Assembly (NCBI RefSeq): GCF_029227915.1
Contig: NC_079878.1
Span: forward strand, 12,464,001-12,528,000
DNA: 64,000 nucleotides
Direction: 5' to 3'
Origin: Hydractinia symbiolongicarpus
Taxonomy: Eukaryota > Cnidaria > Hydrozoa > Anthoathecata > Hydractiniidae
This document shows positions 19,349-31,700 of this stretch, in pieces. Both the position numbers and the translations under genes were made by a program. The notes beneath the pieces are model-generated. The model was not told the DNA's origin. It saw only the letters and a list, made by a program, of their open reading frames with translations, and made no database searches. Numbering within the stretch: position 1 is the stretch's first letter; each line of letters starts with the position of its first letter.

Positions 19349-22006
19349 GTATGTTTGTAATTTCCTAATCCCTAATAATATTTATGTATCCCTAACCTAA
19401 AACTAACCGAAAAACAAGTAACATTATGTTCTCTTTAACTTCGAAGTTTCCATCAAAAGAACTTAAAAACTCAGTAAATATAGTTTTTGTTTAAGTTATC
19501 AATACCTAGTTTTTAAGATGTTAAGTATATATTATATATTTTTCTTTAAAACAGTGAAATAAACATATCTTCTAGAATATCTTTAAGCTAAAATAAGAGA
19601 CTGTGAAAAAATACATTTTACCTATAAAGAATAGTGTAATTTTACATTTAGGTTCTTTTCACAAATTTAAATGGAATGACTTATGTCAACAGAAAAAAAA
19701 GAATGCTGTTCCAAGATTTTGTTCTCAAAATAGCTGGAGAAATACAAGATAATTTCAATATACATTGGGTAATGTATTTAACTCCAAGGCCCGATGTGGA
19801 GGAAAATGACAGGTATAATTGTTTACCAATTTTTCTAATTTTCTACTTTTTACTTTGCTATAACAAACACATGATGTACGAAAATTTTGTACATAGACTG
19901 CGTTATTGTTAAATCTCTATAATAATACGCCAGTTCCGTGTGTCTGTAACAGGCAAAGTTGATATGCTTATTTTTCTTTGATGTTGCAGAAAAATACATG
20001 TCTAATATGTTAAATTTTCTGATGTTACGACGTGACGTCAATAACACTACTTTAACGTCAATATCCTATGTTAAATTAATGAAGCTATTAAAACTTCGAG
20101 GCCAAATAACTTGGAACGAGGTAATGACGTCATCAAAAAAAAAACCTTCAAACCTTTATCTTTGCAACCGTTTGTCAAAAGTACACAATCCTATGCATTT
20201 TCTTAATCAGCGTTTCAAGATCTATATGATGAAGGCAACAGGTATAAAAATTTCTTTTTTCCGGGTTTTGACGGGGCCATTGCTAACGTCAGCAAAATTT
20301 TTAAACCCTTATATCTCATTAACCGCTCACCAAAAGCACATGATCATATACATTTTCTTGATCAGCAGTGTAAGCTCTATAAAATGGAGGAAACATAAAA
20401 ACAAGTTTCTTGATTTAATTTTTTTTGCATTTGCACTGCTGAAGTCAGCAAAAAAACTTAAACAACCTATTTTTTCCATTGTCCTTCTGCCTAATTGGAT
20501 TATCCACAGGCTTTATCGACTAGTCTATATAATAATACACTAAGTCTGTCCGTCTGTCTTTCTGTAACAGAAAAAGTGGATTCGTTCATTTTTCTTTGAT
20601 GTAGCCGAAAAAGTTATGTCTCACATGCTAAATTTTCTGATGTTATGGCATGCGATGTCAATATTACTATTTTGACTTCAATATCTACTTTAAACTTAAA
20701 GCCATTACAGTGCACCTAAAACTTTGAGGCTAAATAACGTGGAAATGATGTGGTGATTTTTCACTGCATGGGTAACTAGGGATCACCTGGGACCAATTTG
20801 GGCAAGTTTCCTAAACCTGGGTCCTTAAATCTGTTTGGGAATAGATGGGTTGATGACGTCATCAAAAAACCTTCAAACCCTAATATCTCTGTAACCGTTT
20901 GTCAAAGATACATGATCCTATACATTTTCTTGCTCAGTGTTTCAAGATCTATGCAATGAAGGCAACAGGTGTACAAATTTCTAAAAAAAAAATTTTAGTA
21001 TTTCAGCAGGTCTTTGCTGATGTCAGCAAAACTTTTAAAACCCTTATATCTCATTAACCGTTCATCAACAGGACATGATCATATACATTTTCTTGATCAG
21101 TGCTTCAAGGTCTGCACAATAGAGGCAACGTGAAAACAAGGTTCTAATTTTTTTCCTGGATGGGTTGCTGACGTCATCAAAATTCAAATCAAGCTTCTTT
21201 CTCATTTTTATCCTGCTTCAGTGGATTTCTCCTCAGGCCTTATCGACTAGTCTAAATATAATATAGTAAGACTACACTATGTTTACATGTTGGTGATAGA
21301 TAGATAAGAAGAAATCGTCCTGCAATATAATGTGGAACAGCAAACTAAAACTGACTAAAAGTCAGTCACTTATGCAATAAATACAAGATGAGCATTTGTC
21401 TATATGCGTGTTAATGTTGCCATTTTGTTTTAATGCTTTTGTTCACACAATGTTTCAGCATCAAAATGAAATTGTTTCATTTTTTTTTCATCAGAACAGG
21501 ATTTTTTCTTTTCCCATAATCAGCTAGGCTCAGTTTTATGTGGACAGACGCTATTCATTTCTATTAAGTATAATGCATTGTATGATGTAGCATTAATAAC
21601 TGTACAATTCCTTGAAAAATGTCAGACCAAAAAACATAATGTTGTATTTTTGATGCAGTTTTAAGAACCTGTATTACCTCTGATGGAAAGATTCAGAGGG
21701 CTATTGAGAATTCTGTAACTTCAATCCTGTATTCCATTCTATATATATACAGTCATCATATGCATTTTCCTATTTAGATATATAGTTTTATCTCAAGATA
21801 ATCTACAAACAACTACAAGTTATATAAAAGGAGTTCAAAGATACTATCCTAAAGGCAGCCTAGGTGTGGGGGCTGACATTAAAACTATTCGTCACTATGT
21901 ACAATGGCTAAAAATGCAGTATGGTGAAATGGAAGCTCCCATAAAGTACCAGAAGGTAGAGCATATAGGATACCAGAAAAATAGCTGCTGGGTGTTATCG
22001 CCAAAT
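19321..22006 (+). CDS. Unrecognised multi-exon gene, block 1 (exons 1-3 seen)
   Basis: Three exons, 19321-19348, 19652-19812 and 21778-22006, join in frame through GT/AG sites (phases 0, then 2). The joined product has about 139 residues, soluble-looking, with conserved-looking aromatic and charged positions: 'GLSGSDQEE', 'MTYVNRKKRMLFQDFVLKIA', 'NIHWVMYLTPRPDVEENDR', 'YIKGVQRYYPKGSLGVGAD', 'TIRHYVQWLKMQYGEMEAP' and 'KNSCWVLSPN'. The second intron carries the tandem Helitrons. The last exon ends in phase 0, so a further exon exists downstream. I cannot name the family. It may be the N-terminal part of the gene continued at 28654. Confidence 0.65.
19652..19812 (+). CDS. Unknown gene, exon 2 seen
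   Basis: Acceptor 'ttacatttag', donor 'gacag|gtataa'. Phase 0 start, phase 2 end, 53 codons open, starting VLFTNLNGMTYVNRKKR. Confidence 0.68.
19914..20523 (+). mobile_element. Nonautonomous Helitron, tandem copy 1
   Basis: Starts TCTCTATAATAATACGCCAG after A and ends 'ggattatccacagg...tcgaCTAG' before T. The 3' hairpin (TGGA-TTA-TCCA) lies about 12 nt before CTAG, the usual Helitron arrangement. Inside are the family blocks 'gacgtcatcaaaaa', 'caaccgtttgtcaaaa', 'caggtataaaaatttc'. The ORF at 19959-20543 lies in this element; I see no Rep or helicase motif in it. Confidence 0.78.
20524..21250 (+). mobile_element. Nonautonomous Helitron, tandem copy 2
   Basis: Begins TCTATATAATAATACACTAA directly after the CTAG of copy 1, and ends 'cagtggatttctcctcagg...tatcgaCTAG'. 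It is about 120 bp longer than copy 1 because of a segment 'cactgcatgggtaactaggg' to 'gggaatagatgggt', which is missing from copy 1. No Rep/helicase coding. Confidence 0.78.
21251..21285 (+). mobile_element. Possible start of a third Helitron copy
   Basis: TCTAAATATAATATAGTAAG follows the CTAG of copy 2 and resembles the TCTATATAATAATACACTAAG start, then similarity stops. A short partial unit is the simplest reading. Confidence 0.5.
21778..22006 (+). CDS. Unknown gene, exon 3 seen
   Basis: Acceptor 'ctatttag', donor 'ccaaat|gtaagc'. One base completes an Arg codon, then 76 codons without stop: YIVLSQDNLQTTTSYIKGVQ to SCWVLSPN. The longest and best exon of the block. Confidence 0.72.
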
Positions 22007-22599
22007 GTAAGCTTTTTTTGTTATTAAATTATCATACTCTGTTGCCAAAAATAAATGTGACATCCATTTAGCCTTAAAATAATGGATGCAGAGAAAACGT
22101 TCCAATAAAAGGAACGAGTTAATCCCATACGAAAGACGTTTAGAATTTGTCTTTTTGAAAATATCTTTATTGGTTTTCTAACTATTGGCCCAAATATTGT
22201 AAGTGAAGTTGTATTACAACTAATTTTGCCAATTTCCAGAAAACTTTCAAAATTATAAATTATTTGACAATTGTTTATCTTGATGGGGATGAGAAGTGCT
22301 TGTATTTAAGCTGAAGTTGTGAATAGATCTTTATTCTTTATTATGGCATAAAGCCGTACATATAAACCTAAAAGATATAATGAACATAATGACAATCTTG
22401 CCACTACGTTCTCTCTCAATAAAACAAAATCATAAAGTATGTTCAACAAAAGAAACTGCAAGATGCAGGAACACAATGTAAGAATGCTTTTAAAGACAAT
22501 GTCGTCAAACATTTAAAAGTGTCATTTGGCATTATGTTATATTTGTTCTAATTAACCAAAACTTAACGGTATTTCAACTGTTCTCTCTCACATGAAGAG

Positions 22600-23235
22600 C
22601 AGTCTAAGTTTCGATGTATTTGTGGTCAATTAAATTGGGTATCTTCTCAATCAAGGCCAGATATTTCTTTTGATGTTTGTCAGTTAAGCACAAAGTTAAA
22701 CCGTGCAAATGTTGATGATGTTATGAGAGCTAATAAATTGGTAAAGAAGTTGAAATTGGATCCTGATATTTGCCTAAAATTTTGGAAGTTGAAACCTCCA
22801 TTACAATTAATCTTGTACGCTGACGCCTCATTTGGAAATCTACATGACGGAAGCTCTCAAAGTGGAATTTTTGTTTTTCTTAAAGGTGTTGAGAACACCA
22901 TGACACCTATCACATGGCAGTCAAAAAAGATTAAAAGAGTTGTGCGTAGCACACTTGCAGCAGAAACATTGGCACTTGTTAATGGTATTGATGCATGTAT
23001 CTGGGTGAAAAATGTAATAATGGAAATTGTGAAGACAGATCTAGAAGGTATCTTGTGCTACACAGATAACAAATCTTTGTATGAAGCTGCATATTCAACA
23101 AATGCTTTAGAAGATAAGTGATTAAGAGTTGACATGGCTTCTCTCAGACAGAGCATCAATCAAAAGGAAGTTATATTGAAGTGGATTCCCACCAAACATC
23201 AGTTAGCAGATGTGTTAACAAAGCAGAGCAAATAG
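22600..23235 (+). pseudogene. Ty1/Copia pol C-terminus (RT end and RNase H)
   Basis: Frame reads 'FRCICGQLNWVSSQSRPDIS', the Copia block linking RT and RNase H, then 'LILYADASFGNL', 'STLAAETLALVNGIDA' and 'YTDNKSLYEA', which carry the RNase H acidic residues (D, E, D). 'VILKWIPTKHQLADVLTKQ' closes the domain. A single TGA at 23119-23121 breaks it where related elements read Arg, consistent with CGA to TGA. Everything upstream of the RT end is missing. The fragment sits in an intron. Confidence 0.88.
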
Positions 23236-23560
23236 CACACTTCTACTGAATGTGCTACAAAATGGTCATGATGAGTATTAGTGACCAATCAAATGTTGTG
23301 TTTTCAAAATGTTTTATTATAAAGTTTTTTTGAGTTTTATTTTTTAGAATTCATTGCTGAAACACCACTTAGCACTTAGCATCACACAACTAAGGACCCA
23401 AGAAAGAATAGTCTTCAGTAACTGTTAGATCAAGACTTGTATAGTAGAGGGCATTGGTGAAAAGCCAATTTCTCCCCAGGACCACTATACTAAGCAAGTA
23501 GGAGTCGCTATAAATTCCTCCCATAGCAGCATAAAGTGAACAACGTGCAGAAAAGAAAAT

Positions 23561-23749
23561 AGAGGGAGATTGTTAATCTTCCATTCTAGGCGATTACTAA
23601 TAAGAATCAATTGGTGGTGGGGTTTACTTGTGTTGAACCAATCTTGCTGGTGAAATCATTGTGTTTATAATAGTGGTATTGTGTTGTGTGTAAATCAATT
23701 GGGTATATTTGGTGTTGTGTTATTAGGAGAACTGTGAAGATAACCTACA
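23561..23749 (+). mobile_element. Copia polypurine tract and putative 3' LTR
   Basis: 'agagggaga' at 23561-23569 looks like the polypurine tract. The following segment starts TGTTAATCTTCC (23571) and may end at TA-CA (23749), which would be a 179-bp LTR. No second LTR copy is present, so the ends are inferred from the TG...CA rule. Confidence 0.45.
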
Positions 23750-23779
23750 GGTTAGTCATACACATATTGCGAGTTTAAC

Positions 23780-24285
23780 AACTTCCTTTGTTGACTAGCA
23801 GAGTCCTGTCAATTGAGGCAAAAGGTAAGTTGTATGAGGCCTGTGTAAGAAGTGTTATGTTGTACGGTAGTGAGACATGGGCAGTGAAGCAGGAAGATTT
23901 TGACCGTTTAGAAAGGAATGATATGAGAATGGTTAGATGGATGTGTAATGCCAGTCTGAGAGACAGAAAGAGTTCAGATGAGCTAAGAAGCAGGCTAAGT
24001 CTCCGTAGAATTAAAGATGTTATCCAGATAAGAAGATTGAATTGGCTGGGGCACTTGGAAAGAATGGAGTGGGATAATTGGGTAAGAAAGTGTAGAGACT
24101 TGATAGTTCCTGGGGCAAAGCCCAGAGGCAGACCGAAAAAGACTTGACAGAGGTTATAAAGACAGACTTTATACAACGGAAGTTGAGTTTAGATCTAACA
24201 CAGTCGAGATCAGATTGGAAGAGGGTCATTAATATACCCCATCCAACCCATGCTAGCATGGAAAACGGCTGTTAAGCAGAGAATG
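23780..24285 (+). pseudogene. RTE/CFDP2-like LINE 3' end, copy 1
   Basis: Encodes 'LYEACVRSVMLYGSETWAV', 'RLERNDMRMVRWMCNASLRD', 'RIKDVIQIRRLNWLGHLERM' and 'LIVPGAKPRGRPKKT', the conserved C-terminal domain downstream of the reverse transcriptase, then the shared 3' tail 'agcatggaaaacgg'. 5'-truncated, joined directly behind the Copia LTR. Confidence 0.85.
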
Positions 24286-24769
24286 ATGTGTACAAATTAA
24301 AATAACATTTTACTACGTTTTGTGTGTCATACACCAGGCTTATCAATAAGGGCAGAGCAATTGCTCTTGCTCACGCTAAGGCTCGCTGAGAAATAAGAAA
24401 CTAGCTGAGCCATTAATTGCTCCCCCAATTCTAAAAAAAAATTTTCTAGTTGAGTAATATCAATTCATGGTAAGCAATGTTCTCTTTCTTATTATGTACA
24501 GTAAAAAAGAACAAAAATATATAAAAAAGACTTTGTGATAAAATATGCGTTTATAATTTATCAGTTTAAATTATTGTAACCTTGGGGGAGCGATTTACTG
24601 CTCTGGTGTTATTTTCTTATTGATAGGCCTGGTACACCCATTTTCAAAAAAAATAAAAATTGTACAACAGGTCTATATAAACAAGAACGTTGCCATAGAT
24701 ACAAGATATATAAACATAATACAATATTTAAGTATAAAGTATGTGTACAATATGAATGTGTGATCAAAC
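24286..24769. other. Intron, no gene seen
   Basis: AT-rich. 'taaggctcgctga' and similar words only; no repeat match noticed. Confidence 0.4.
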
Positions 24770-25690
24770 CGGACGGTTTTCTTGTTTAGTAATTGTTTTG
24801 GCGGGACAGAAGAACAGCTGGCTGTTTCTTGTGTTTTTATTTATATAACCTAAAGATGCAATAAAATATTTTTACGAGGAGGGTATTAAGCCTATACGCA
24901 TGTGCAACAGGGTTTACCTGTACTAAGTGCTCAGGTCCAGTCTTACGCCATGCTGTTTCCTACGTTTTATTTTTTAGGCATGTATGCAAATCCTGAACAA
25001 ATTAATTTTTAAATTTTGACTACGAGATAGCATCATAAAGTCAGATATAGCTAGCTTATATTTTTATTAATTGCTATTCCTTTAAGGTTTTTATTTAGTT
25101 TTATATTAGATATATATAACATTGTATATTTATTTTTGTGTTATCTTTCCCAATCAAATTTTTACTCTGATTAATAAATTAAAATAGTAAAATACAGTTA
25201 GGTGCAACAACTTTCTTATGTTAAATGCAGTTGGGTAGCTAGCTATCTGAACCTTTTACTGTCACATAACTCTTCAAGTTTATTGATAAGAACAGTTTTG
25301 ATTAACCTTTTTCCCTTTTTAAATAATTTTGTATTGACAGGTTTTACGATGTATTTTTATTTGAACAGCCAATGAATTTTGTTAACTTATTCTGCAAAAT
25401 AAAATTGCTGAGTGATGGTTTTAGCAGGGGATGAAATGAAAGGTTTCTTGTGTATTTATTTAAAGAGAAGCTGCAGTAAACTAATTTTTTAAAAAGGGTA
25501 TTAAATCTATTCTTTTTTGTGTCATAGTTTACTTGTACAAAGTGCTCAATCTAGTGTCACAATTAATTTTTGAACTTATGTTGAAATTTATTCTGCAAAA
25601 TAAAAAATGTTGCCTCATTATTTTCGCTATGACTGGGTAACAAGATTGTAAACTTCAAAATTTGTTTTGATACCTGGTCCCGTGACTAGT
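24770..25690 (+). repeat. Interspersed repeat R1, copy B
   Basis: Shares with copies A and C 'gtttacctgtactaagtgctc' (24914), 'gttaaatgcagttgggtagc' (25219), 'aaagggtattaaatct' (25494), 'gtttacttgtacaaagtgct' (25530) and 'tcgctatgactgggtaacaa'. The 'gggtattaagcctatacgca' sub-unit seen in tandem in copy C occurs here twice, 600 bp apart. Confidence 0.7.
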
Positions 25691-27620
25691 TATATCTTAT
25701 AATACATGTAGTGTCTTTTCTAGAACCTGAGGGATTTTTAAAGTTATTGTGACAGTAATAACACCCAACAGCTTTTTGAAATCACTAAAGACATGGTTGT
25801 GGATACAAATATACCCAGTTTCTTCTGAAAAGTAGCCATTTTGATGGTACTATTTTAAACTATCTTCTAAAGTTTTTGTAATTTAAAAATATTTATTTTC
25901 TTTACGTTTCATTATTTTAAAGACTATATATTTCATAAAGAGTTTTAAAAATGACAACATATTGTGCTAAATATATTTTTTTTCTAATCAAAGACAAAAA
26001 AGTTTGTGGTCTTTTTGTCAAATAACAAAATTTGACTCTACATTAAAAACTATTATTGTTATTCAGATAATTACATGTGTTTACGTAATAAAGAAATTAA
26101 ATCACATTGGATTGGGTGGTGGCCTATTATGTCATATAATGTCATTTAAAAGTCTTATAGCCATCCCCTAAAATGTCTAAATTCTGAAACTCATGAAGTA
26201 TTGCTATAACGAAACGTTTTTTTATGTTAATTTAAACCTGCTTCACACTTACTTCTGTCTCCGTCTGCGTTGTGAAGTACGCATGCGCAGTAGCAGCTGC
26301 TTGAAGAGCAGCGCAAAAGTGAAGCAAAAAAAAGCAAGCCATTCACACTTCCCCAAAAACATAAGCAATATGGATGGTGAAGATTGATTTTGTTTAGCTA
26401 CTTTATCGGACAAAATTTTTCGTTGGACAAAAGTGAGGAAAATTCCTGGAGGTGACGAAAATTTTGTCTAATGCTTCTTTGGCTACATCCTTCCAGGCAA
26501 GTTTTCTCTTGTTTATCATATAACACAGGTTTTTTTCTACATGCTTCACTCAATTTTTCTCTTTTTTTAAGTTGCCAGAATTTTGACTTTTTTCACTTCT
26601 CTCAGTGAAATGATTTTTGTTTCATTTTTTTCTCGAAAATCTCTTTGTGCTTTTTGTGCACGTTGTGTTCTTGTGTTCACATTATAAAAATATGCCGCAA
26701 TAGTGAAGCAAGAGCAATGCAACGACTCAAGTAAGTATGAATCAGGCTTTATTCACATTGGTATTTTAGCACTAAATAATAACTTTCAAGTCAATAATCC
26801 ACTTAATATTACACTTATTAAATTTATTTATGAAATTGGCCCAAGGATGCTCAATCATGATAATATGACAACTGTGGTATTTAACCAACGTAATCTTTTG
26901 TCATCTTTTATATATATTTTTCCTATTTAACTTATGTGTGAAAGAATTTATTTTATCTTAGGAAAGAAGATAAAACAAAGTTGTAAAAATATTAAATAAT
27001 TCATTTTGTAGTGCTGGACCAGAAATTTGAAAAAAAAATCTAAATCTTGATAACTAACAACATTTTCCTTATTAAAGTGACATCCAGCTACAAGCAAGAA
27101 ATACCTTCTTTAAAACACACAATTTCTATTTAACATAAAGCTATATGTCTTTATAATTTTGCGTATTTGTGATATTTTCTAGGAAAACCAATCACTTTGT
27201 TATAAATCGAAATACAAAATATGAATTTCTATTTTTTAAAATAGTAAATTTATATATATTTATTTCTTTTATAAAAAAAGTAATTCTAATTTTTTCAACA
27301 GCAAGTCAGAGTCCCCACTATTTTTGTGGTTTATTTCTGTTTTGTTCTATACTTTTTTCATTTTTGTTAACTATCACAAAAACTTTTATCTGCAAATTGG
27401 AAAATGCTAAATGGCTGTTTTTGCTATAGTAAGCAATGACATTGTTTAACCTGTGCTTTCATTCAAGCTGAACCATTGAATTTTAGGAGAACTTTTCTGC
27501 AAAATATAATGGGTGATTGAGTTATCAATTATTATCAAATTTTTAAGAATACGTATTGGGATTCGTAAAATCTAAAAAACTGCCATATATTTACCTTTTT
27601 AAGTGTCATGGTTTTTCTTG
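25691..27620. other. Intron, no gene seen
   Basis: Expected to hold one missing exon. A GC-richer stretch at 26240-26390 has 'gtacgcatgcgcag' and many 'gtgaagc/cttcac' words and may be a small element. ORFs at 26703 and 27169 are AT-biased and unrecognised. Confidence 0.4.
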
Positions 27621-27625
27621 TTTTA

Positions 27626-27735
27626 CTAGCCTGTGGAAAATTCCACGGGTTCGCCCGTCCTTTTTATACCGCATTGCGTGTGTCTCACTACTTGCGCAGC
27701 AAAGCTACCATTATGCGTGACATACAGACAGAATT
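27626..27735 (-). mobile_element. Helitron-like 3' end
   Basis: On the minus strand it ends 'gtggaattttccacaggCTAG' followed by T; the hairpin GTGGA-ATTT-TCCAC lies just before CTAG. The inside block 'ggacgggcgaacccgtgg' and 'cgcaatgcggtataaaaagg' match 9255-9330. Only about 110 bp is present. Confidence 0.65.
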
Positions 27736-28653
27736 TACCGCTAGCAAATAATCTAGAATTGCATTCTATATTTAAAGCTTACCTGTTTATACTATGTTGT
27801 CAAATATTTATTTTATGGATTAAATCTGGTTTAATGTCATTTTCTGGATGGCAAAAAAAAGAATCTTGCTGCAAACCCCATTGAATGAAACTTGGAACAC
27901 AAGAAAAAGATGAAATTATTACGCCTGAGTTTAATTTTATGCATAATTATAAATGTCTTCTTCTGCTATATCTTTTTGCAATAGGAATAAGGTAGAAAGC
28001 ATCAATTTTTTCAGCATTTCAAACAGGTACGAAATAGCAAGTAGCCAGGATTTATTCACAAAGTTGATACTCTTCCAGAGTGAGTTTTGATAAAAGATGA
28101 ACACTTTACCAGATGTTTTGATCAATGTTGGCAGAAGAATGCCCCTTGCAATTCTTAACCTCAACCCACCTGGGCATTACTTTTATACATAGACCCTGTG
28201 CAAATCTACACTCTGCAGTCTTTGTCAAAACTTATCTTTAGTACCTGTTATAAATATATTTCAATATTAAAACGCAAAACAAGGGTTCAACAACTGCTTG
28301 GTTATACATGAAAAATCCGCTTTGTATATACAACATTCTGGGCCCCAACTAAGTCGGTGAAATTATCATTCAGGAGTTAATGTCACAAGCTCCTCACAAA
28401 GGAATTTATTTACATTCAGGAAACAAGATGGCGGCTTCCTGAATAGCTATTATTTTGCAACTTTAAAGATGAATATCTTGTAAAGGAATTAAAAGCATAT
28501 TGTTTTCGTAATTAGTGCAATACTTTAAGTTGATTTTCCATTACTTTTTTTTGGGAGGTAAGATTTAAATAACCAAAATTAAGTATGTAGCCAATGATGG
28601 TGACAGTGAAACTACATATTGACTCAAGTTGACAACTGAACCTTTTATTTTAG
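27736..28653. other. Intron, no gene seen
   Basis: ORFs at 27633-27884 and 27937-28164 overlap the Helitron end or are unrecognised. Includes 'aacaagatggcggcttcctg' at 28420. Confidence 0.4.
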
Positions 28654-28765
28654 GTTAAATGGACGTGTGTTAGAGTTCAAATTTAAATCCTGCCCAGAGA
28701 CATTCACATCCAAATTTGTAAAGGTGTTGCAGGACGAATTTTTTCCCTTGTTGGAAAAAAATAAG
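28654..28765 (+). CDS. Unknown gene block 2, exon a
   Basis: Acceptor 'ttattttag', donor 'aataag|gtaatg'. One base, then LNGRVLEFKFKSCPETFTSK and on to 'FPLLEKNK'. Phase 0 end. Confidence 0.7.
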
Positions 28766-31700
28766 GTAATGAATAGCTTTACAAAAAAATTAAAGCTTTA
28801 TGTTTGTAGTTTGTGTGTACTTTTTGTTATTCATTTCATTTAATGTTTTTAAATGCTTTGATTTTTTTACAGGATAACTACTAACTATTAAAAACCTTAT
28901 AGGCTGAAATCCTAGACTTGATCAACCTTTCAGTGCAGTGCTCCTTTTGTGAACAAAAAATGTATACATGCACATTAATTTGGGGTAAATTATAAATATA
29001 CTAAGCATATGTTATGATTGTATAAGCTTAGGGTTGTTTTCAAATAAAAAATAATGAATGAAGGAGAGTATTCGTAGCTGTGTTTCCATCGTAATGCTTT
29101 TATAAATGTATCCACAAAGTTCCGAACATGATAAATCAGATAAATCAATTGAAGTTTCTGTGTTATTCTTTATTATTTAAACATTTTAACTTACTAAAAT
29201 CAGACTTCTTTGCAACACTGACCACTTCATGTTGTTGTTTCTGAAAACAGCTTCGCCTCTCTAGCTGTCTTACTTTTTGATTATTTTCCTTTGTTCAAAC
29301 AGTTAGTCGTTTCCTTGTGGAGACCGAATCAGATCTAGACAATTAGAACATGCTCTAAATTTAATTATCTCCATAATGCTTCAACTATCTTCAACTATTA
29401 CAATGAGAATTCTCCCCCGTTGGGTGTTTTGGCTTATAATATGCAGTAATCCCGGTCATGCTAATAAAAATAGAAAGGGTGTGATAAGCATTAATTATCA
29501 TAATTAATAACCACAAGGCAATGCTGTGATTTCTTCTTTCTGTTTTGTTTTTTCTGGCCTCCAAAAACAATGACAAATAGAATAGAAGAAAATTAAATCT
29601 AAGTGGAGAAAGTGATACGGATGTTTTTACGCGTGGCCACTTTTTTAAGGTTACTGTAAAGGAAACAATTTTTTTTTAGCTTTTTTGCAAAAAATTCATG
29701 ACATATAGAAAAAAAAATTCTCTTTCCAATGACATATTTTATAGTCTATGAAAATATTTGGAACATCCCTTTTTTCTGGAAAAAGCCTTTTTAGAGCTGT
29801 TATATCCTTCACACCTTTGAAAAAATATGTGCAAAATGAGTTTAGCATATTTTTTTGTAAACATTATGCATAATATGGAACTCCCATATAAAAATTTACA
29901 TAATAATATTTTTTTAGATAGTTTATTTTCACTATCGAATTAAAAAAAACTCAAAGTTAAGGAATATGCATATGAGCTGTCTCTTGTGAACCTGACTTCT
30001 GTCTATTAATGATTCTGAGCACGTGCATGCATATTCAGCATAAAGAAAGAGTTTGCACTTCTATCATCTTTCTGCATACTCAGTTCACACATTTTTATAA
30101 CACCTACGAAAATCTTTAAAAACAAATATCTCGTTAGTAAATTTTCGCATACATGTCTTTACGTTTGTGGTCTCTTTTTCCGAAAGCTTCCTATTGGCTC
30201 ATTGAAATTTTCGGTAATGAAAAGCTGAATAAATTATGCACAAAAGGTTCCCGGATTTTTTTGTATAAATTACTGATTAGCGAATTATGACGACGGAAAG
30301 AAAAAAATATGCATTTTTTTGAATGATTATATATAATTACAAATAATTTCATAACGACGTTATTAGAAAAAAAAAACCGGGAACCTTTTTGAATTTAATT
30401 TATGCTGAATATAATGGTGCAAAAAAGAGAAATCTGCAACCACACGTTCGGAAAAAGAAGCTATTTTAAAATGTACGGTGAAAAAAAATTGTTGTGTGTT
30501 TATTTCATTATATTTTCTTTTTGGAAAATTATCATCTCACAAAAATAGCACCATCAAAAAAGTCTTTCATCAAGCATTCAGAAACAAAAAAAACATAAAA
30601 AAATATATAAAAGTATTGATAAATTATAAGGGTTTTTCTGAGACTACTCATCAAGTGAGTTTTTTCCTTTACAGTAACCTTAAACAGAACCAAAATTCAA
30701 GATCTATACCATGAAGGCAAAGGGTATACAAATTTCTAAATAATCTCTTTTCGTATTTTGGAAGGTCCTTGCTGATTTCAGCAAAATTTTCGAACACCTA
30801 TATCTTCTTGGGTGTTCGTCGAAAACATGATCCTTTACATTATTTTGATCAACATTTTAACCTCTAAACATCACAGGCAACAGATGAACTAAATTTCACC
30901 AATTCTTTTTGTATATGCATGCTGACGTCAGCAAAACATCTAAAACAACCAATTTTCCATTGTCCTTTTGCTTAAGTGGATTTTTCCACAGGCCTTATCG
31001 AGTAGTAACTGAATATTTAAACATATTGAATTAGGACCTGTATACTTAAAAATGGCTGTAGTGCTTATTATTTCTCTCAGCACTAAATAAAAATTGTAAT
31101 ATTTCCTTTTGAAATTATGGATGACACTAAATCTAAATGTCTTATAGTCTATTGCATACAAACTAGCTGTTTACTGTATTTTATTAGAAAGCTAAGAAAA
31201 TAGGTTCATAGAAAACTTTAAAACGCCGTATTTGGTTGTAAAATAGCTGTGAGAACCACAGAAGTTATCATATTTTATTCTAAAAACAACAACACTTTTC
31301 TCTAACAGATAAACATATATGAATTCCTAATTTGTATTTTTTTAAAATAATACATACCATCCTCTGTCAAAAGTTTACACAAGATGAACCAGTTTAGGAC
31401 AAAAAATTAAACACTACATTATTTCGGTTTGATCCATACTGCCCTAACCCTATTTTTAACCCTATTTGGTTCAGGGTATTTTATACATATTATGGGGTGG
31501 GAGGGGTCGGGGTCTGGGAATGGGGGCGGGGTCTGGGAATGGGGGCGATACTGCCCTTCCATACAACAGTGGCTCGTTAGAGATAGTTGAGAACTTCTGT
31601 TATTTAGGTGATATGTTAAGCAGTGAAGGGGGTGTTGGAAGAAGTGTTACTTGCAGGATAGGTTCTGCTTGGAAAATGTTTAGAGAGTTACTTCCTTTGG

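Noticed and set aside
19959-20543. 194-codon plus-strand ORF
   Set aside because: It lies wholly within a nonautonomous Helitron, shows no Rep/helicase motif, and the sister copy does not keep the frame.
23775-24259. Minus-strand ORFs over the LINE 3' end (also at 31688-32176)
   Set aside because: Antisense shadows of the conserved LINE C-terminal domain.
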